Assembly: GCF_958431955.1 (NCBI RefSeq) | Contig: NZ_CAUASN010000003.1 | Location: forward strand, 1 to 64,000 | Direction: 5' to 3' | DNA: 64,000 bases | Source: an uncultured Adlercreutzia sp. | Lineage (GTDB): Bacteria > Actinomycetota > Coriobacteriia > Coriobacteriales > Eggerthellaceae | Shown here: positions 1 through 7,450 of the stretch, piece by piece | Position numbering within the stretch: the first letter of the stretch is position 1 | How the letters are laid out: each line of letters starts with the position of its first letter | Program-made: the position numbers and the translations under genes | Notes under the pieces: generated by a model | Databases searched by the model: none | Told to the model about the DNA's origin: nothing | Seen by the model: only the letters and a program-made list of their open reading frames with translations

Positions 1-52
1 CGCCGGCCTGTCACGTCGGAGGTCGCGAGTTCGAGTCTCGTACATCCCGCCA
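1..52 (+). tRNA. tRNA-Asp(GUC), 3' part only (cut by window edge)
   Basis: This is the 3' two-thirds of a tRNA gene. The anticodon stem-loop carries GTC in the loop CTGTCAC, followed by the variable loop, T arm and acceptor end CATCCC-G-CCA. Every base matches the intact copy 19 bp downstream, so this is the first of two tandem identical tRNA-Asp genes whose 5' end lies outside the window. Confidence 0.93.
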
Positions 53-71
53 TTTTAGAAGCACACCATTC

Positions 72-148
<77 letters not shown>

Positions 149-160
149 TTTGAACTGAAA

Positions 161-185
161 GGCCAGTAGCGATACTGGCCTTTTT
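161..185 (+). terminator. Intrinsic terminator of the tRNA-Asp array
   Basis: A perfect 8-bp stem (GGCCAGTA / TACTGGCC) with a GCGA tetraloop, followed by five T. It directly follows the second tRNA-Asp gene. Confidence 0.9.
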
Positions 186-198
186 GCTAAGGATCAGC

Positions 199-498
199 AT
201 GGATGCCTACGGCTTGAGAGAAGAAGTGACCGCGTTCATCGTCGAGCAGGCGAGGGAATGCGGGATTGCGAAAGTCATCCTCTTCGGCTCTCGCGCATCT
301 GGCCGTTTTTCTAAGAAGAGCGATATCGATCTCGCTATCTACGGCTCATCTTTCGACCGTTATATCGAGCTTCTCGAAGAGAGCTGCCCGACTTTGCTGA
401 CCTTCGATTTCATCGACCTGTCCCAAGAGGTGAGCGAGGGGCTGCGGGAGCGCATCGCGCAGGAGGGAGTCGTTCTTTATGAAGCATGCGAACTATAA
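199..498 (+). CDS. MNT-domain nucleotidyltransferase (antitoxin-type partner of HEPN protein)
   Basis: A small (99 aa) minimal nucleotidyltransferase of the HI0073/MNT kind. Known members AMPylate or otherwise silence the HEPN toxin encoded next to them. The hallmark GSRASGRFSKKSDIDL motif is present, with the G-S followed by the paired metal-binding Asp residues (DID). I chose the ATG at 199 because AAGGA lies 5 nt upstream; a TTG at 184 is inside the preceding terminator T-tract. The gene overlaps the HEPN gene by 20 nt, typical of a co-translated toxin-antitoxin pair. It lies just downstream of tRNA-Asp in a patch that looks horizontally acquired. Family assignment is firm; the antitoxin role is inferred from the family. 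Confidence 0.85.
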   Translation: MDAYGLREEVTAFIVEQARECGIAKVILFGSRASGRFSKKSDIDLAIYGSSFDRYIELLEESCPTLLTFDFIDLSQEVSEGLRERIAQEGVVLYEACEL

Positions 499-883
499 GG
501 CGAACCTGAGCGTGCTGCGGCAAGCCCCCGAGCAGGATCTGCAAAACGAGTTCGTCCTCAGCGGCATCATCGATAAGTTCGCGATGCAATTCGAGCTCTC
601 CTGGAAGCTGCTGCGCAAGACTCTCGAGTACGAGGGCAGATTGGATGCGGCCACGGGGTCTCCGAGAGGGATCATCAAGGCGGCCTACGATGCGTACGAC
701 TTTATCGACGAGGGCATCTGGCTGCGCATGCTTGACGATCGCAACGCGGCTGAGCATGTTTACGACGCGATGCTCGCGCGCCGCCTCGTGGACGATATCA
801 TCGACACCTACATTGCCGCCTTCGACGACCTGCTTGCCAACCTCGAGCGCCTCTACCCGGTCGAGCTGCTCGAGACCTTCTAG
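479..883 (+). CDS. HEPN-domain protein, HI0074-like (putative toxin of MNT/HEPN pair)
   Basis: A 134-aa all-helical protein of the nucleotidyltransferase substrate-binding (HI0074) branch of HEPN proteins. Near its middle it carries RNAAEH, fitting the R-x4-H signature of HEPN ribonucleases. In characterised type VII systems such HEPN proteins are RNases or tRNA-targeting toxins controlled by the MNT partner. Here the ATG lies inside the end of the MNT gene, so the two are translationally coupled. Length matches the family, with no sign of truncation. Activity cannot be read from sequence alone; some HI0074-type proteins may be inactive binding partners. Confidence 0.82.
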   Translation: MKHANYKANLSVLRQAPEQDLQNEFVLSGIIDKFAMQFELSWKLLRKTLEYEGRLDAATGSPRGIIKAAYDAYDFIDEGIWLRMLDDRNAAEHVYDAMLARRLVDDIIDTYIAAFDDLLANLERLYPVELLETF

Positions 884-1229
884 CTGAGCGGCGGGTTCCT
901 GTTAGTGGGAGGCCTAATAAGTTAGAGCCTCGGCCTGTCACGTCGGAGTTACCTGCTTGAGCATCGTGGGTCTCGCTATCAAAACACGAGTTTGAGAGTC
1001 GTTTTCCCTGATCCTTATCCACGGATTTCGTAAATAGAAAAAGGGGCTGTTCGGGTGCTGACTCAATGAGGCTTAAATGGCCCAACGACTAAATCGCCGT
1101 GAGTTACGAATCGCGTCTGTCAGAGTTCCGAGGTGTCTTACTGAAAATATCCATTGTGCCGGTATGTATTGCCATGAGCAATAGGATACTATTATGAATC
1201 GATAATGGCAGGTCTAGGAGGCTCATATT
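884..1229. other. Non-coding stretch with a tRNA-Asp fragment
   Basis: No convincing gene is seen in these 346 bases. Positions 921-948 are a nearly perfect copy of the end of the D arm and the anticodon arm of tRNA-Asp (GTTAGAGC through GTCGGAG), with the sequence on either side unrelated to a functional tRNA. The rest is of lower GC content than the surrounding chromosome. It ends with an AGGAGG ribosome site (1216-1221) for the next gene. Confidence 0.6.
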
Positions 1230-2024
1230 ATGGATGAAGAGAAGAAAGATGCCGCACAGAGTTTCGAGCTAGTGCTGTCTTCAGCGGCACGGTTACCGGG
1301 AGTCAGGATAGATAGGGAGAAATATCTCGTTGGAGCTTTAGGCAAGAAGTTCTCTCTAGAGGTTGTTGCAACCGCCGTTGAATCATCTCCGGCTGCCGCT
1401 GGCATAAAGCCCGAAGAACTCAGCCATATCGCCGATGCCTCTATCCGGTATGAGTCTACAAAAGTAACTGCGATTTCAGCAGTTGCTGGGATACCCGGCG
1501 GCTTCGCGATGGCGGGCGCGGTTCCTGCTGATTTAGCGCAGTACTTTGCTCACGTGTTGCGAATAACTCAAAAACTGGCCTTTCTGTATGGATGGGATCA
1601 TATCTTTGAGGGAACGGAAGAAGAGATTGATGATGAGACGAAGAATCTTCTCATCTTGTTTATCGGGGTAATGTTCGGGGCCAATGGTGCCACGGATGCT
1701 GTCACTAAGATCTCAAATCAAGTTGCGGCTGCTGTGGCTAGGAAGCTTCCGCAAAAGGCATTGACCAAAGGTGCCATATATCCAATTGTCAAAAAAGTTG
1801 CAGGGTATATCGGCGTCAAGATGACAAAGGACATTTTCGCGAAAGGCGTCTCCAAGGTCATCCCCTTTATTGGCGGTGTCATTTCGGGCGGCATTACTTT
1901 GGCGACATACGCTCCGATGTGCCTAAAGTTGAAGGACTACCTTGCCGGCTTGGAAGTCGCCAACCCAGACACATATGTCGTGAAAACGATAGCCGTTGAA
2001 GACGTAGAAGAATATGAGGCATAG
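1230..2024 (+). CDS. EcsC-like family protein of unknown function
   Basis: A 264-aa protein without a signal peptide. It has glycine- and alanine-rich, moderately hydrophobic helices (around residues 75-95 and 145-165) and a C-terminal segment VIPFIGGVISGG that resembles the hydrophobic C-terminal helices of EcsC-family proteins. The N-terminal 60 residues are charged. The start has a strong AGGAGG 8 nt upstream. Base composition is visibly lower in GC than neighbouring housekeeping genes, which fits acquired DNA. It stands alone between tRNA-Asp fragments. The EcsC relation is judged from general similarity and is moderate; biochemical role unknown. Confidence 0.6.
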   Translation: MDEEKKDAAQSFELVLSSAARLPGVRIDREKYLVGALGKKFSLEVVATAVESSPAAAGIKPEELSHIADASIRYESTKVTAISAVAGIPGGFAMAGAVPADLAQYFAHVLRITQKLAFLYGWDHIFEGTEEEIDDETKNLLILFIGVMFGANGATDAVTKISNQVAAAVARKLPQKALTKGAIYPIVKKVAGYIGVKMTKDIFAKGVSKVIPFIGGVISGGITLATYAPMCLKLKDYLAGLEVANPDTYVVKTIAVEDVEEYEA

Positions 2025-2130
2025 AGGAAGAACGCAGTGCCGATAATGAAGATCAATCGCCTAATTAAATCGAAACCAATGATAATGCGTCTCGGAGTAT
2101 CTTGTTGACGGTTTAATGAGAGGCTAAGGC

Positions 2131-2197
2131 GAGTTGGGGTTAGAGCGCCGGCCTGTCGCGTCGGAGGTCGCGAGTTCGAGTTTCGTACATCCTGCCA
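2131..2197 (+). pseudogene. Degenerate tRNA-Asp copy (3' two-thirds)
   Basis: From the D-arm end to the CCA this stretch matches the intact tRNA-Asp except for three changes over about 60 bases: the anticodon loop reads CTGTCGC, and there is one C-to-T each in the T arm and the acceptor arm. The 5' acceptor and D-stem halves do not pair (for example the D-stem GCTC is lost), so it should not fold as a tRNA. It is either a decayed third tRNA-Asp gene or the right-hand attachment duplication of an island. Confidence 0.7.
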
Positions 2198-2210
2198 TTT
2201 TGAACCGAAG

Positions 2211-2240
2211 TCGCCGTTCCTTCTGGGGCGGCGATTTTTT
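2211..2240 (+). terminator. Intrinsic terminator after tRNA-Asp relic
   Basis: A 10-bp stem (TCGCCGTTCC with GGGGCGGCGA, two G-T pairs) with loop TTCT, followed by six T. Its position relative to the tRNA relic mirrors the terminator at 161-185, suggesting the relic once was a complete tRNA gene. Confidence 0.75.
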
Positions 2241-2292
2241 GTTTGCTAGAATGCGCTTCGAGATATGATGACCCCGAAGGTGAGGGGAAGCG

Positions 2293-3231
2293 ATGGTTTG
2301 CGACAACGTGCTCCAGGCGGTGGGAGGGACGCCGCTCGTGCGTCTGCGGCGCATGACGGGGCCTGAGGATGCCCAGGTGCTCGTGAAGTTCGAGGGCGTG
2401 AACGTGGGCGGTTCGGTGAAGACGCGCACGGCGCTCAAGATGATCGAGGAGGCCGAGACCCGCGGCGAGCTCGCGCCCGATTCCATTATCGTGGAGCCGA
2501 CGAGCGGCAACCAGGGCGTGGGCCTCGCACTCGTGGCGGCCGTGAAGGGCTATGCGGCCCGCATCATCATGCCGGACTCGTGCTCCGAGGAGCGCCGGCG
2601 CATCATGGAGCACTACGGGGCCGAGGTGGTGCTCGTGCACGATGAGGGCGATATCGGCGCCTGCATTCAGGAGTGCATCGCGCTGGCCGCCTCTATGGCC
2701 GCCGAGGATGCGCGTGTGTTCGTGCCCCAGCAGTTCGAGAACCGCGACAACCTGGCGGCCCACATTCAGGGCACTGCCGCCGAGATTCTCGCCGATGTCC
2801 AGGCTGCGGGCATCACGGTGGCCGGCTTCTGCTCAGGCTTCGGCACGGGCGGCACCATCACCGGCATTGGCGGCGAGCTGCGGCGGGTGTTCCCCGACGT
2901 GCAGATCTGGGCCGCCGAGCCCGAGCATGCCGCGCTGCTCTCGGGCGGAGCCATCGGCACTCACGTGCAGATGGGCATTGGCGACGGTATCCTGCCCGCC
3001 ATCATGGACACGTCGATCATCGATGAGGTCGTCGTGGTGACCGACGAGGAGGCGCTAGCATGCGCCCGGCGCCTTGCCCGTGAGGAGGGCCTGTTCTGCG
3101 GCATCTCCTCGGGTACCAATGTGGCCGCGGCTCTGCGCCTGGCGGCCAAACTCGGCCCGGGCAAGACGGTGGTGACGCTGGCACCCGATACCGGCGAGCG
3201 CTACTTCTCCACGCCGCTGCTCGCAGGGTAG
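2293..3231 (+). CDS. cysK: Cysteine synthase / PLP-dependent beta-replacement enzyme
   Basis: A 312-aa fold-type II PLP enzyme, the size of O-acetylserine sulfhydrylase. The Schiff-base lysine is K43 in GGSVKTR. The substrate loop reads PTSGNQG (residues 70-75, usually SGNTG), and the phosphate-binding glycine loop GTGGTITG is present near residue 180. The C-terminal S-S-G-T motif near residue 277 completes the site. The reaction expected is O-acetylserine plus sulfide to cysteine. The Thr-to-Gln change in the SGNTG loop and the lack of a neighbouring cysE leave room for a related beta-replacement substrate. It starts with ATG after a GAGGGGAAG ribosome site, stands alone, and ends before a strong terminator. 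Confidence 0.88.
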   Translation: MVCDNVLQAVGGTPLVRLRRMTGPEDAQVLVKFEGVNVGGSVKTRTALKMIEEAETRGELAPDSIIVEPTSGNQGVGLALVAAVKGYAARIIMPDSCSEERRRIMEHYGAEVVLVHDEGDIGACIQECIALAASMAAEDARVFVPQQFENRDNLAAHIQGTAAEILADVQAAGITVAGFCSGFGTGGTITGIGGELRRVFPDVQIWAAEPEHAALLSGGAIGTHVQMGIGDGILPAIMDTSIIDEVVVVTDEEALACARRLAREEGLFCGISSGTNVAAALRLAAKLGPGKTVVTLAPDTGERYFSTPLLAG

Positions 3232-3260
3232 CTCATTATCTACCGTTCACTGCATTGGGA

Positions 3261-3290
3261 GGCCCGGGCGCATAAATGCCCGGGCCTTTT
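3261..3290. terminator. Bidirectional terminator between convergent genes
   Basis: A perfect 9-bp stem GGCCCGGGC / GCCCGGGCC with an 8-nt loop and four T on the plus side. It separates cysK from the convergent isochorismatase-NUDIX gene. Confidence 0.85.
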
Positions 3291-3304
3291 GACGAGAGAG
3301 GAGA

Positions 3305-4612
3305 TCAGGCGCGGGCCAGCAGCTCCAGGATGAGCTGGCAGCGGGTGCCGATGGGGGTGGTGTTGGCATCCAGGAAGGCGCGGATCTGGCGGCGGGGGAG
3401 CACGAAGGGCTCGATGAGCTCGGCAGCTTCGGGGGCCGCTGCGCCACCCGGCTCTACCTGGGCGAATACGACGTGCACGTTCTCCTCGGCGAGGCCGGTG
3501 GACGAGAATCCCGACTGGGGCAGCGGGCGCACCGGTGCGTCCACGTCGTCGCGCAGGCGGTAGCCCGTCTCCTCGTAAAGTTCGCGGGCCACGGCCTCCT
3601 CCAGCGACTCGCCGGCATCCACGAGGCCGGCGGGAAGCGAGATGCACCAGCTGTTCAGCGGATAACGGAACTCGCGTTCCAAAAGCACCGAGCCGTCGGG
3701 TAGAATCGGCACGATGCACACGGCATCGGGCGTGGGAGGCTCGCCGGCGCCGAGCGCGTCGAGCGCCGCGCGGTAGGCGTCGGGTCCCTTGCGCGAGACG
3801 CCCTCGTAGGCGTAGGGGCGGCCGTCGGGCATCGTGTAGTGCAGGTGGTACTTGTTGATCCAGCCCGTGGAGACGGTCTCGATGGAGGCGAGGCGGGGAG
3901 TGGGGGCGGCGTCGAAGGAGGGAAGGGCCTCGCGGGGCTCGGTCGCGTCTTCGGACGTGACGCTGGCCGTTGTCGCGGTCTGCCGGGCGGGGGAGGCAGC
4001 CGCTGCGGCGCCTTCGACATCTGAGAGACTCGCCGTTCCCGTTGCCGCCAGCTCGTCAGCGGTCAGAATCTGCACCCCGACGTATGCCATATCCGCCAGG
4101 TTCGCCTGCTGCACCTCCGGCGTGCGCGACGAGGTGGCGTCGGCGAGCACGGCCACGTTGTAGCCGAGGGCCATGCCGTCGTAGGCCGTCGAGCGCACGC
4201 AGTTCGGCGTCGTGGTGCCCGCGAGCACGATGGTGCCGATGCTGCGCGCCTGCAGCTGCTCGTGCAGATCGGTGCCGAAGAAGGCCGACCAGCTCGGCTT
4301 CACGATAACGGGCTCGTCCTCGCGCGGCGCCAGATCGAGCGGGCAGGCGAGGCTCTCGGGCCACGCCGACGAGAGGGGCCGGCCGCCTTCCGCCCACGTC
4401 CCGTGGCGCACCGCTTCCACGTCGCTTCCGTCGACGGCGTATTCCCGGCGCACGTGGTAGACGGCAAGCCCCTGGTCTCGCGCCGCGGCAAGCGCGCGCT
4501 CGCAGGCGGGGATCGTGGCGGCGGCGCCGGCGATGCACAGGGGCGAGGCGGCATCGATGAAGCCCCTCTGCATGTCGATGAGGATCAGCGCGGTGCGGGC
4601 AGCGTCGGTCAT
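3305..4612 (-). CDS. Isochorismatase-like hydrolase fused to NUDIX hydrolase
   Basis: A 435-aa two-domain protein. Residues 5-190 form an isochorismatase-like cysteine hydrolase (nicotinamidase-type fold) with the catalytic triad visible: D13 in LILIDMQ, K105 in VIVKPSW and C138 in TTPNCVRS. After an Ala/Thr-rich linker (about 190-240), residues 240-435 form a NUDIX domain with a canonical box from G329 to Y351 (G-x5-E-x7-REL-Y-EE-T-GY), resembling ADP-ribose pyrophosphatases. The start at 4612 is chosen because AAGGAG precedes it; an upstream in-frame extension has no ribosome site. Nicotinamidase plus ADP-ribose hydrolysis would suit NAD turnover, but the substrate of either half is not determined by sequence. 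Confidence 0.88.
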   Translation of the reverse strand: MTDAARTALILIDMQRGFIDAASPLCIAGAAATIPACERALAAARDQGLAVYHVRREYAVDGSDVEAVRHGTWAEGGRPLSSAWPESLACPLDLAPREDEPVIVKPSWSAFFGTDLHEQLQARSIGTIVLAGTTTPNCVRSTAYDGMALGYNVAVLADATSSRTPEVQQANLADMAYVGVQILTADELAATGTASLSDVEGAAAAASPARQTATTASVTSEDATEPREALPSFDAAPTPRLASIETVSTGWINKYHLHYTMPDGRPYAYEGVSRKGPDAYRAALDALGAGEPPTPDAVCIVPILPDGSVLLEREFRYPLNSWCISLPAGLVDAGESLEEAVARELYEETGYRLRDDVDAPVRPLPQSGFSSTGLAEENVHVVFAQVEPGGAAAPEAAELIEPFVLPRRQIRAFLDANTTPIGTRCQLILELLARA

Positions 4613-4647
4613 GGAAACTCCTTCTTTCAACGGCGTCAACGCGTAGA

Positions 4648-4749
4648 GGAGGTGCGGGGCGCCCTGACCGAGCGAGTTCCGCAGCCGGAACATACGCGGC
4701 ATGTTCCGGGCGAGGACTGTCTGAGCGAATCAGGGCGTCCCGCACCTCC
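4648..4749. repeat. Composite palindromic repeat, copy 1
   Basis: Outer 20-nt arms (4648-4667 and 4730-4749) are inverted complements with one mismatch. Inside lie two conserved core blocks, CGAGCGAGTTCCGCAGC (4669-4685) and GCGAGGACTGTCTGAGCGAA (4710-4729). Between them is a small hairpin GGAACAT-N7-ATGTTCC (4687-4707). The same cores recur at 35.8 kb and, on the other strand, at 62.35 kb. It sits between the divergent isochorismatase-NUDIX and SPFH genes. Confidence 0.85.
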
Positions 4750-4823
4750 GATCGGCGACGAGTACGGGAGTGTTATACTGCCACCAATATTCTCACCGCG
4801 CAACTGAGAGAAAGGGAATCCCC

Positions 4824-5762
4824 ATGATCGTCCTCGGCATCCTCATCGTGCTGCTCGTGCTGCTGGCGCCGCAGATCTTTTTCATCGTGCCGCAGCAGAA
4901 CGTCTACATCATCGAGCGGCTCGGCAAGTTCAACCGCACCGTGGGCGCGGGCCTGAACATCAAGATCCCGTTCTTCGAGACCGTGGCCGCCAAAGTGGAC
5001 ATGCGCACGCGCCAGGAGCAGTTCACCATCGACGCGAAGACCCGCGACAACGTGACGGTGACCATGGCTATCGCCGCCCAGTACCGCGTGAGCGCCCAGC
5101 CGGCCGCCCAGGGGCAGCCCTCGGGCGTGTGGCGCAGCTACTACATGCTGGCCAACCCCACGGCCCAGATGCGCTCCTACCTCATCGACGCCCTGCGCTC
5201 CAGCGTGCCCCAGTACACGCTGGACGAGGTGTTCGACAAGAAGGACGCCATCGCCTCCGACGTGAACCAGACGGTGTCGGGCCTCATGGTGGCCTACGGC
5301 TACGATGTGGTGAGCACGCTCATCACGGCCATCGACCTGCCCGCCGACGTGGAGCAGTCCATGAACCGCATCAACTCCGCCCAGCGCGAAAAGGAAGCGG
5401 CCCAGTCGCTCGCCGAGGCCGAGCGCATCAAGGTGGTCACCGAGGCCCGCGCTCGCGCCGAGGCCATGGAGCAGGCCGGCCGCGGCATCGCCGCCCAGCG
5501 CAAGGCCATCGCCGACGGCATCTCCGAGTCGCTCGCGGTCATCAAGAGCTCGGGCGTGTCGGCCGCCGAGGCCAACCAGCTGTTCATCTTCACCCAGTGG
5601 ACCGACATGATGAGCGAGTTCGCCCGCAACGGCCGCCAGTCCACCGTGGTGCTGCCGAGCGACTTCTCCCAGACGGCGAGCATGTTCGAGCAGATGCTCG
5701 TGGCCCAGGAGACCGAAGGCGAGGACGAGTTCGTCATCGTGGAGGAGGAGCCGCGCGCCTAG
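4824..5762 (+). CDS. SPFH/Band 7 (stomatin-like) membrane protein
   Basis: A 312-aa protein with a single N-terminal hydrophobic segment (residues 1-22) followed by the band-7 domain. Typical stomatin/QmcA features are present: ERLGKFNRTVGAGLN and the R-TRQEQFTIDAKTRDNV block. A helical Ala/Glu-rich stretch (about 190-250) should form the oligomerising coiled coil. Such proteins organise membrane microdomains and often assist FtsH proteases. No NfeD partner is seen next to it. The start at 4824 follows GAGAAAGGG; a longer reading frame from 4770 lacks a ribosome site. The C-terminus is acidic. Confidence 0.9.
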   Translation: MIVLGILIVLLVLLAPQIFFIVPQQNVYIIERLGKFNRTVGAGLNIKIPFFETVAAKVDMRTRQEQFTIDAKTRDNVTVTMAIAAQYRVSAQPAAQGQPSGVWRSYYMLANPTAQMRSYLIDALRSSVPQYTLDEVFDKKDAIASDVNQTVSGLMVAYGYDVVSTLITAIDLPADVEQSMNRINSAQREKEAAQSLAEAERIKVVTEARARAEAMEQAGRGIAAQRKAIADGISESLAVIKSSGVSAAEANQLFIFTQWTDMMSEFARNGRQSTVVLPSDFSQTASMFEQMLVAQETEGEDEFVIVEEEPRA

Positions 5763-5854
5763 GACGCGGGGCCGCTTTCCTCCGACGCGGGCTGCCGCGG
5801 CGGCCGGTCCGTGCCGTTCGCGTGAATTTTCACCGGGAGGAAGGAAAATTCCCC

Positions 5855-5883
5855 TTGCACGGGACGGGGTGTGGCGATATACT
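5855..5883 (+). promoter_or_regulatory. Sigma-70-type promoter of rplS
   Basis: A -35 TTGCAC (5855-5860) and -10 TATACT (5878-5883) are separated by exactly 17 bp, followed by a leader of about 60 nt before rplS. Just upstream is an 8-bp inverted repeat GAATTTTC ... GAAAATTC (5824-5831 and 5844-5851) that could be an operator. Confidence 0.75.
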
Positions 5884-5948
5884 GTCAAATCGCGTCTTTA
5901 CCAAGATGATTCATAAGACCGAATGTGAGTATAGAGTAGGAAAAGGCA

Positions 5949-6296
5949 ATGGATATCATTCGCGCTATCGAGCAGCAGCAGATCAAGCAGGACCTCCCCG
6001 AGTTCAACGTGGGCGACAACGTTAAGGTCCACTACCGCATCAAGGAGGGCAACCGCGAGCGTATCCAGGTGTTCCAGGGCGACGTGATCCGCCGCCAGGG
6101 CGCCTCGGTCCGCGAGACCTTCACCGTGCGCAAGATCAGCTTCGCCGTGGGCGTGGAGCGTACCTTCCCGGTGCATTCTCCCAAGATCGAGAAGATCGAG
6201 GTCACCCGCAAGGGCGACGTGCGCCGCGCCAAGCTGTACTACCTGCGCAACAAGGTGGGCAAGGCCGCCAAGATCAAGGAGAAGGCGTTCCGCTAG
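5949..6296 (+). CDS. rplS: 50S ribosomal protein L19
   Basis: A 115-aa protein, the usual L19 length. It contains the conserved FNVGDNVKVHYRIKEGNRER region and the RKGDVRRAKLYYLRN C-terminal signature. L19 sits at the interface of the 30S and 50S subunits. It has its own well-formed promoter and a terminator right after the stop, so it appears to be a single-gene transcript, although the rnhB gene follows in the order seen in many Gram-positive genomes. The preceding trmD-rimM-rpsP genes that often accompany it are not in this window. Confidence 0.98.
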   Translation: MDIIRAIEQQQIKQDLPEFNVGDNVKVHYRIKEGNRERIQVFQGDVIRRQGASVRETFTVRKISFAVGVERTFPVHSPKIEKIEVTRKGDVRRAKLYYLRNKVGKAAKIKEKAFR

Positions 6297-6316
6297 GCCT
6301 TACTTCGGTGTATCGC

Positions 6317-6342
6317 AAAGGGCTCCTTCGGGGGCCCTTTTT
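6317..6342 (+). terminator. Terminator of rplS
   Basis: A stem AAAGGGCTCC / GGGGCCCTTT (one G-T pair) with a TTCG tetraloop, ending in TTTTT. Confidence 0.85.
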
Positions 6343-6408
6343 CGTGGATGAGCCCCGACAGTGTGCTTGAAAGCGCAGCGGGGAAGAGGAGCAGGGAGAG
6401 GAGCCGGC

Positions 6409-7200
6409 GTGATCGATCTGACGGTCCCCGAGATTCGGCGCAAGCTGCAGGCGGCCTCGGCCGAGGAGTTCGCGGTGCTCGAGCGCTCGCTTGTGGCCGA
6501 CACCCGCAAGGGCGTGCGCCAGGCGGTGGAAGTGGCCCGGCGCCGTCTGGAGGCCGAGGCCGCCGAGGCGGAGCGTCTGGCGGGAATGTACGCCTTCGAG
6601 CGCGAGCTGGCCGCCGAGCGGGGCGGCAGCGTGGTGCTCGGGCTCGACGAGGTGGGCCGCGGGCCTTTGGCCGGGCCTTTGGCCGTGGGCGGCGTGGTGC
6701 TCGATCCGGACGACGTCATCGCGGGACTGAACGACTCCAAGCAGGTGGCACCCGACGAGCGGGAGGCCGTGGCCGCGGCGGTGCGCGAGCGGGCGCGGGT
6801 GTGGACGGTGCAGTACGTGGAGCCTGTGGACATCGATCGGATGGGCATGACGGCGGCTCTGCGCGAGGCGTTCGGGCGGGCCATCGCCGCCGTGGAGAAG
6901 GAGGGCGTGGCCGTGGACGTGGTCCTTTTGGACGGCAATCCGCTCCATGTGGACGAGCGCGAGGTGAACGTGGTGAAGGGGGATGCCAAGTGCGCCTCCA
7001 TCGCGGCGGCATCGCTCGTGGCCAAGGTGGCGCGTGATGCGCTCATGGAAAAGTACGACGCGCAGTACCCCGGCTACGGCTTCGCATCGAACAAGGGCTA
7101 CGGGTCGGAGGGCCATATGGAGGCCATTCGCGCCCAAGGGCTCACGCCCATCCACCGGCGCAGCTTCTGCACGGCGTTTGCCCAGGAGTCGCTGTTCTGA
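6409..7200 (+). CDS. rnhB: Ribonuclease HII
   Basis: A 263-aa RNase HII that removes ribonucleotides and RNA from RNA-DNA hybrids. The catalytic motif GLDEVGRGPLAGP supplies the first Asp-Glu pair, LLDG a further Asp, and the ASIAAASLVAKVARD block the final Asp. An N-terminal extension of about 75 residues, rich in Ala/Glu/Arg and helical, precedes the catalytic domain, as in Bacillus-type enzymes. The GTG at 6409 is preferred because GGGAGAGGAG lies 5 nt upstream; a GTG 48 nt earlier has no ribosome site. First gene of the conserved rnhB-yraN-yifB-dprA order. Confidence 0.95.
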   Translation: MIDLTVPEIRRKLQAASAEEFAVLERSLVADTRKGVRQAVEVARRRLEAEAAEAERLAGMYAFERELAAERGGSVVLGLDEVGRGPLAGPLAVGGVVLDPDDVIAGLNDSKQVAPDEREAVAAAVRERARVWTVQYVEPVDIDRMGMTAALREAFGRAIAAVEKEGVAVDVVLLDGNPLHVDEREVNVVKGDAKCASIAAASLVAKVARDALMEKYDAQYPGYGFASNKGYGSEGHMEAIRAQGLTPIHRRSFCTAFAQESLF

Positions 7201-7221
7201 GCGATGGCCGCATTCCGGGTC

Positions 7222-7263
7222 TCGAGGGGCGCCCCGGCGTTTTCGCGCCGGAGCGCCCCCTCG
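7222..7263 (+). terminator. GC-rich hairpin after rnhB (possible terminator)
   Basis: A long imperfect hairpin (CGAGGGGCGCCCCGGCG with its complement) with a TTTT loop, followed shortly by GGCTTTT. The weak T-run makes termination plausible but not certain. Confidence 0.45.
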
Positions 7264-7417
7264 GCTTTTACGGGGCGAAGGCGGCCGCGGTGCCCTTTCC
7301 CGGGCCTTCGGCGCGACGCCGGCGGGAGGCGAGCGGGCCGCCGGCGGGACGCGACGGCGGTTCCCGGCGGGAGTAGGATGCGACTTTCCCGCGTCATAAG
7401 TGCGGTTTTGGGAGAGT

Positions 7418-7450
7418 AGGGTTGTGCTGCCGAGAAAGGAGCACAACCCT
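7418..7450 (+). promoter_or_regulatory. Hairpin presenting or occluding the yraN ribosome site
   Basis: A perfect 11-bp inverted repeat, AGGGTTGTGCT (7418-7428) and AGCACAACCCT (7440-7450), with an 11-nt loop that contains most of the AAAGGAG ribosome site (7435-7441). The right arm ends at the base immediately before the ATG at 7451. Confidence 0.7.
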
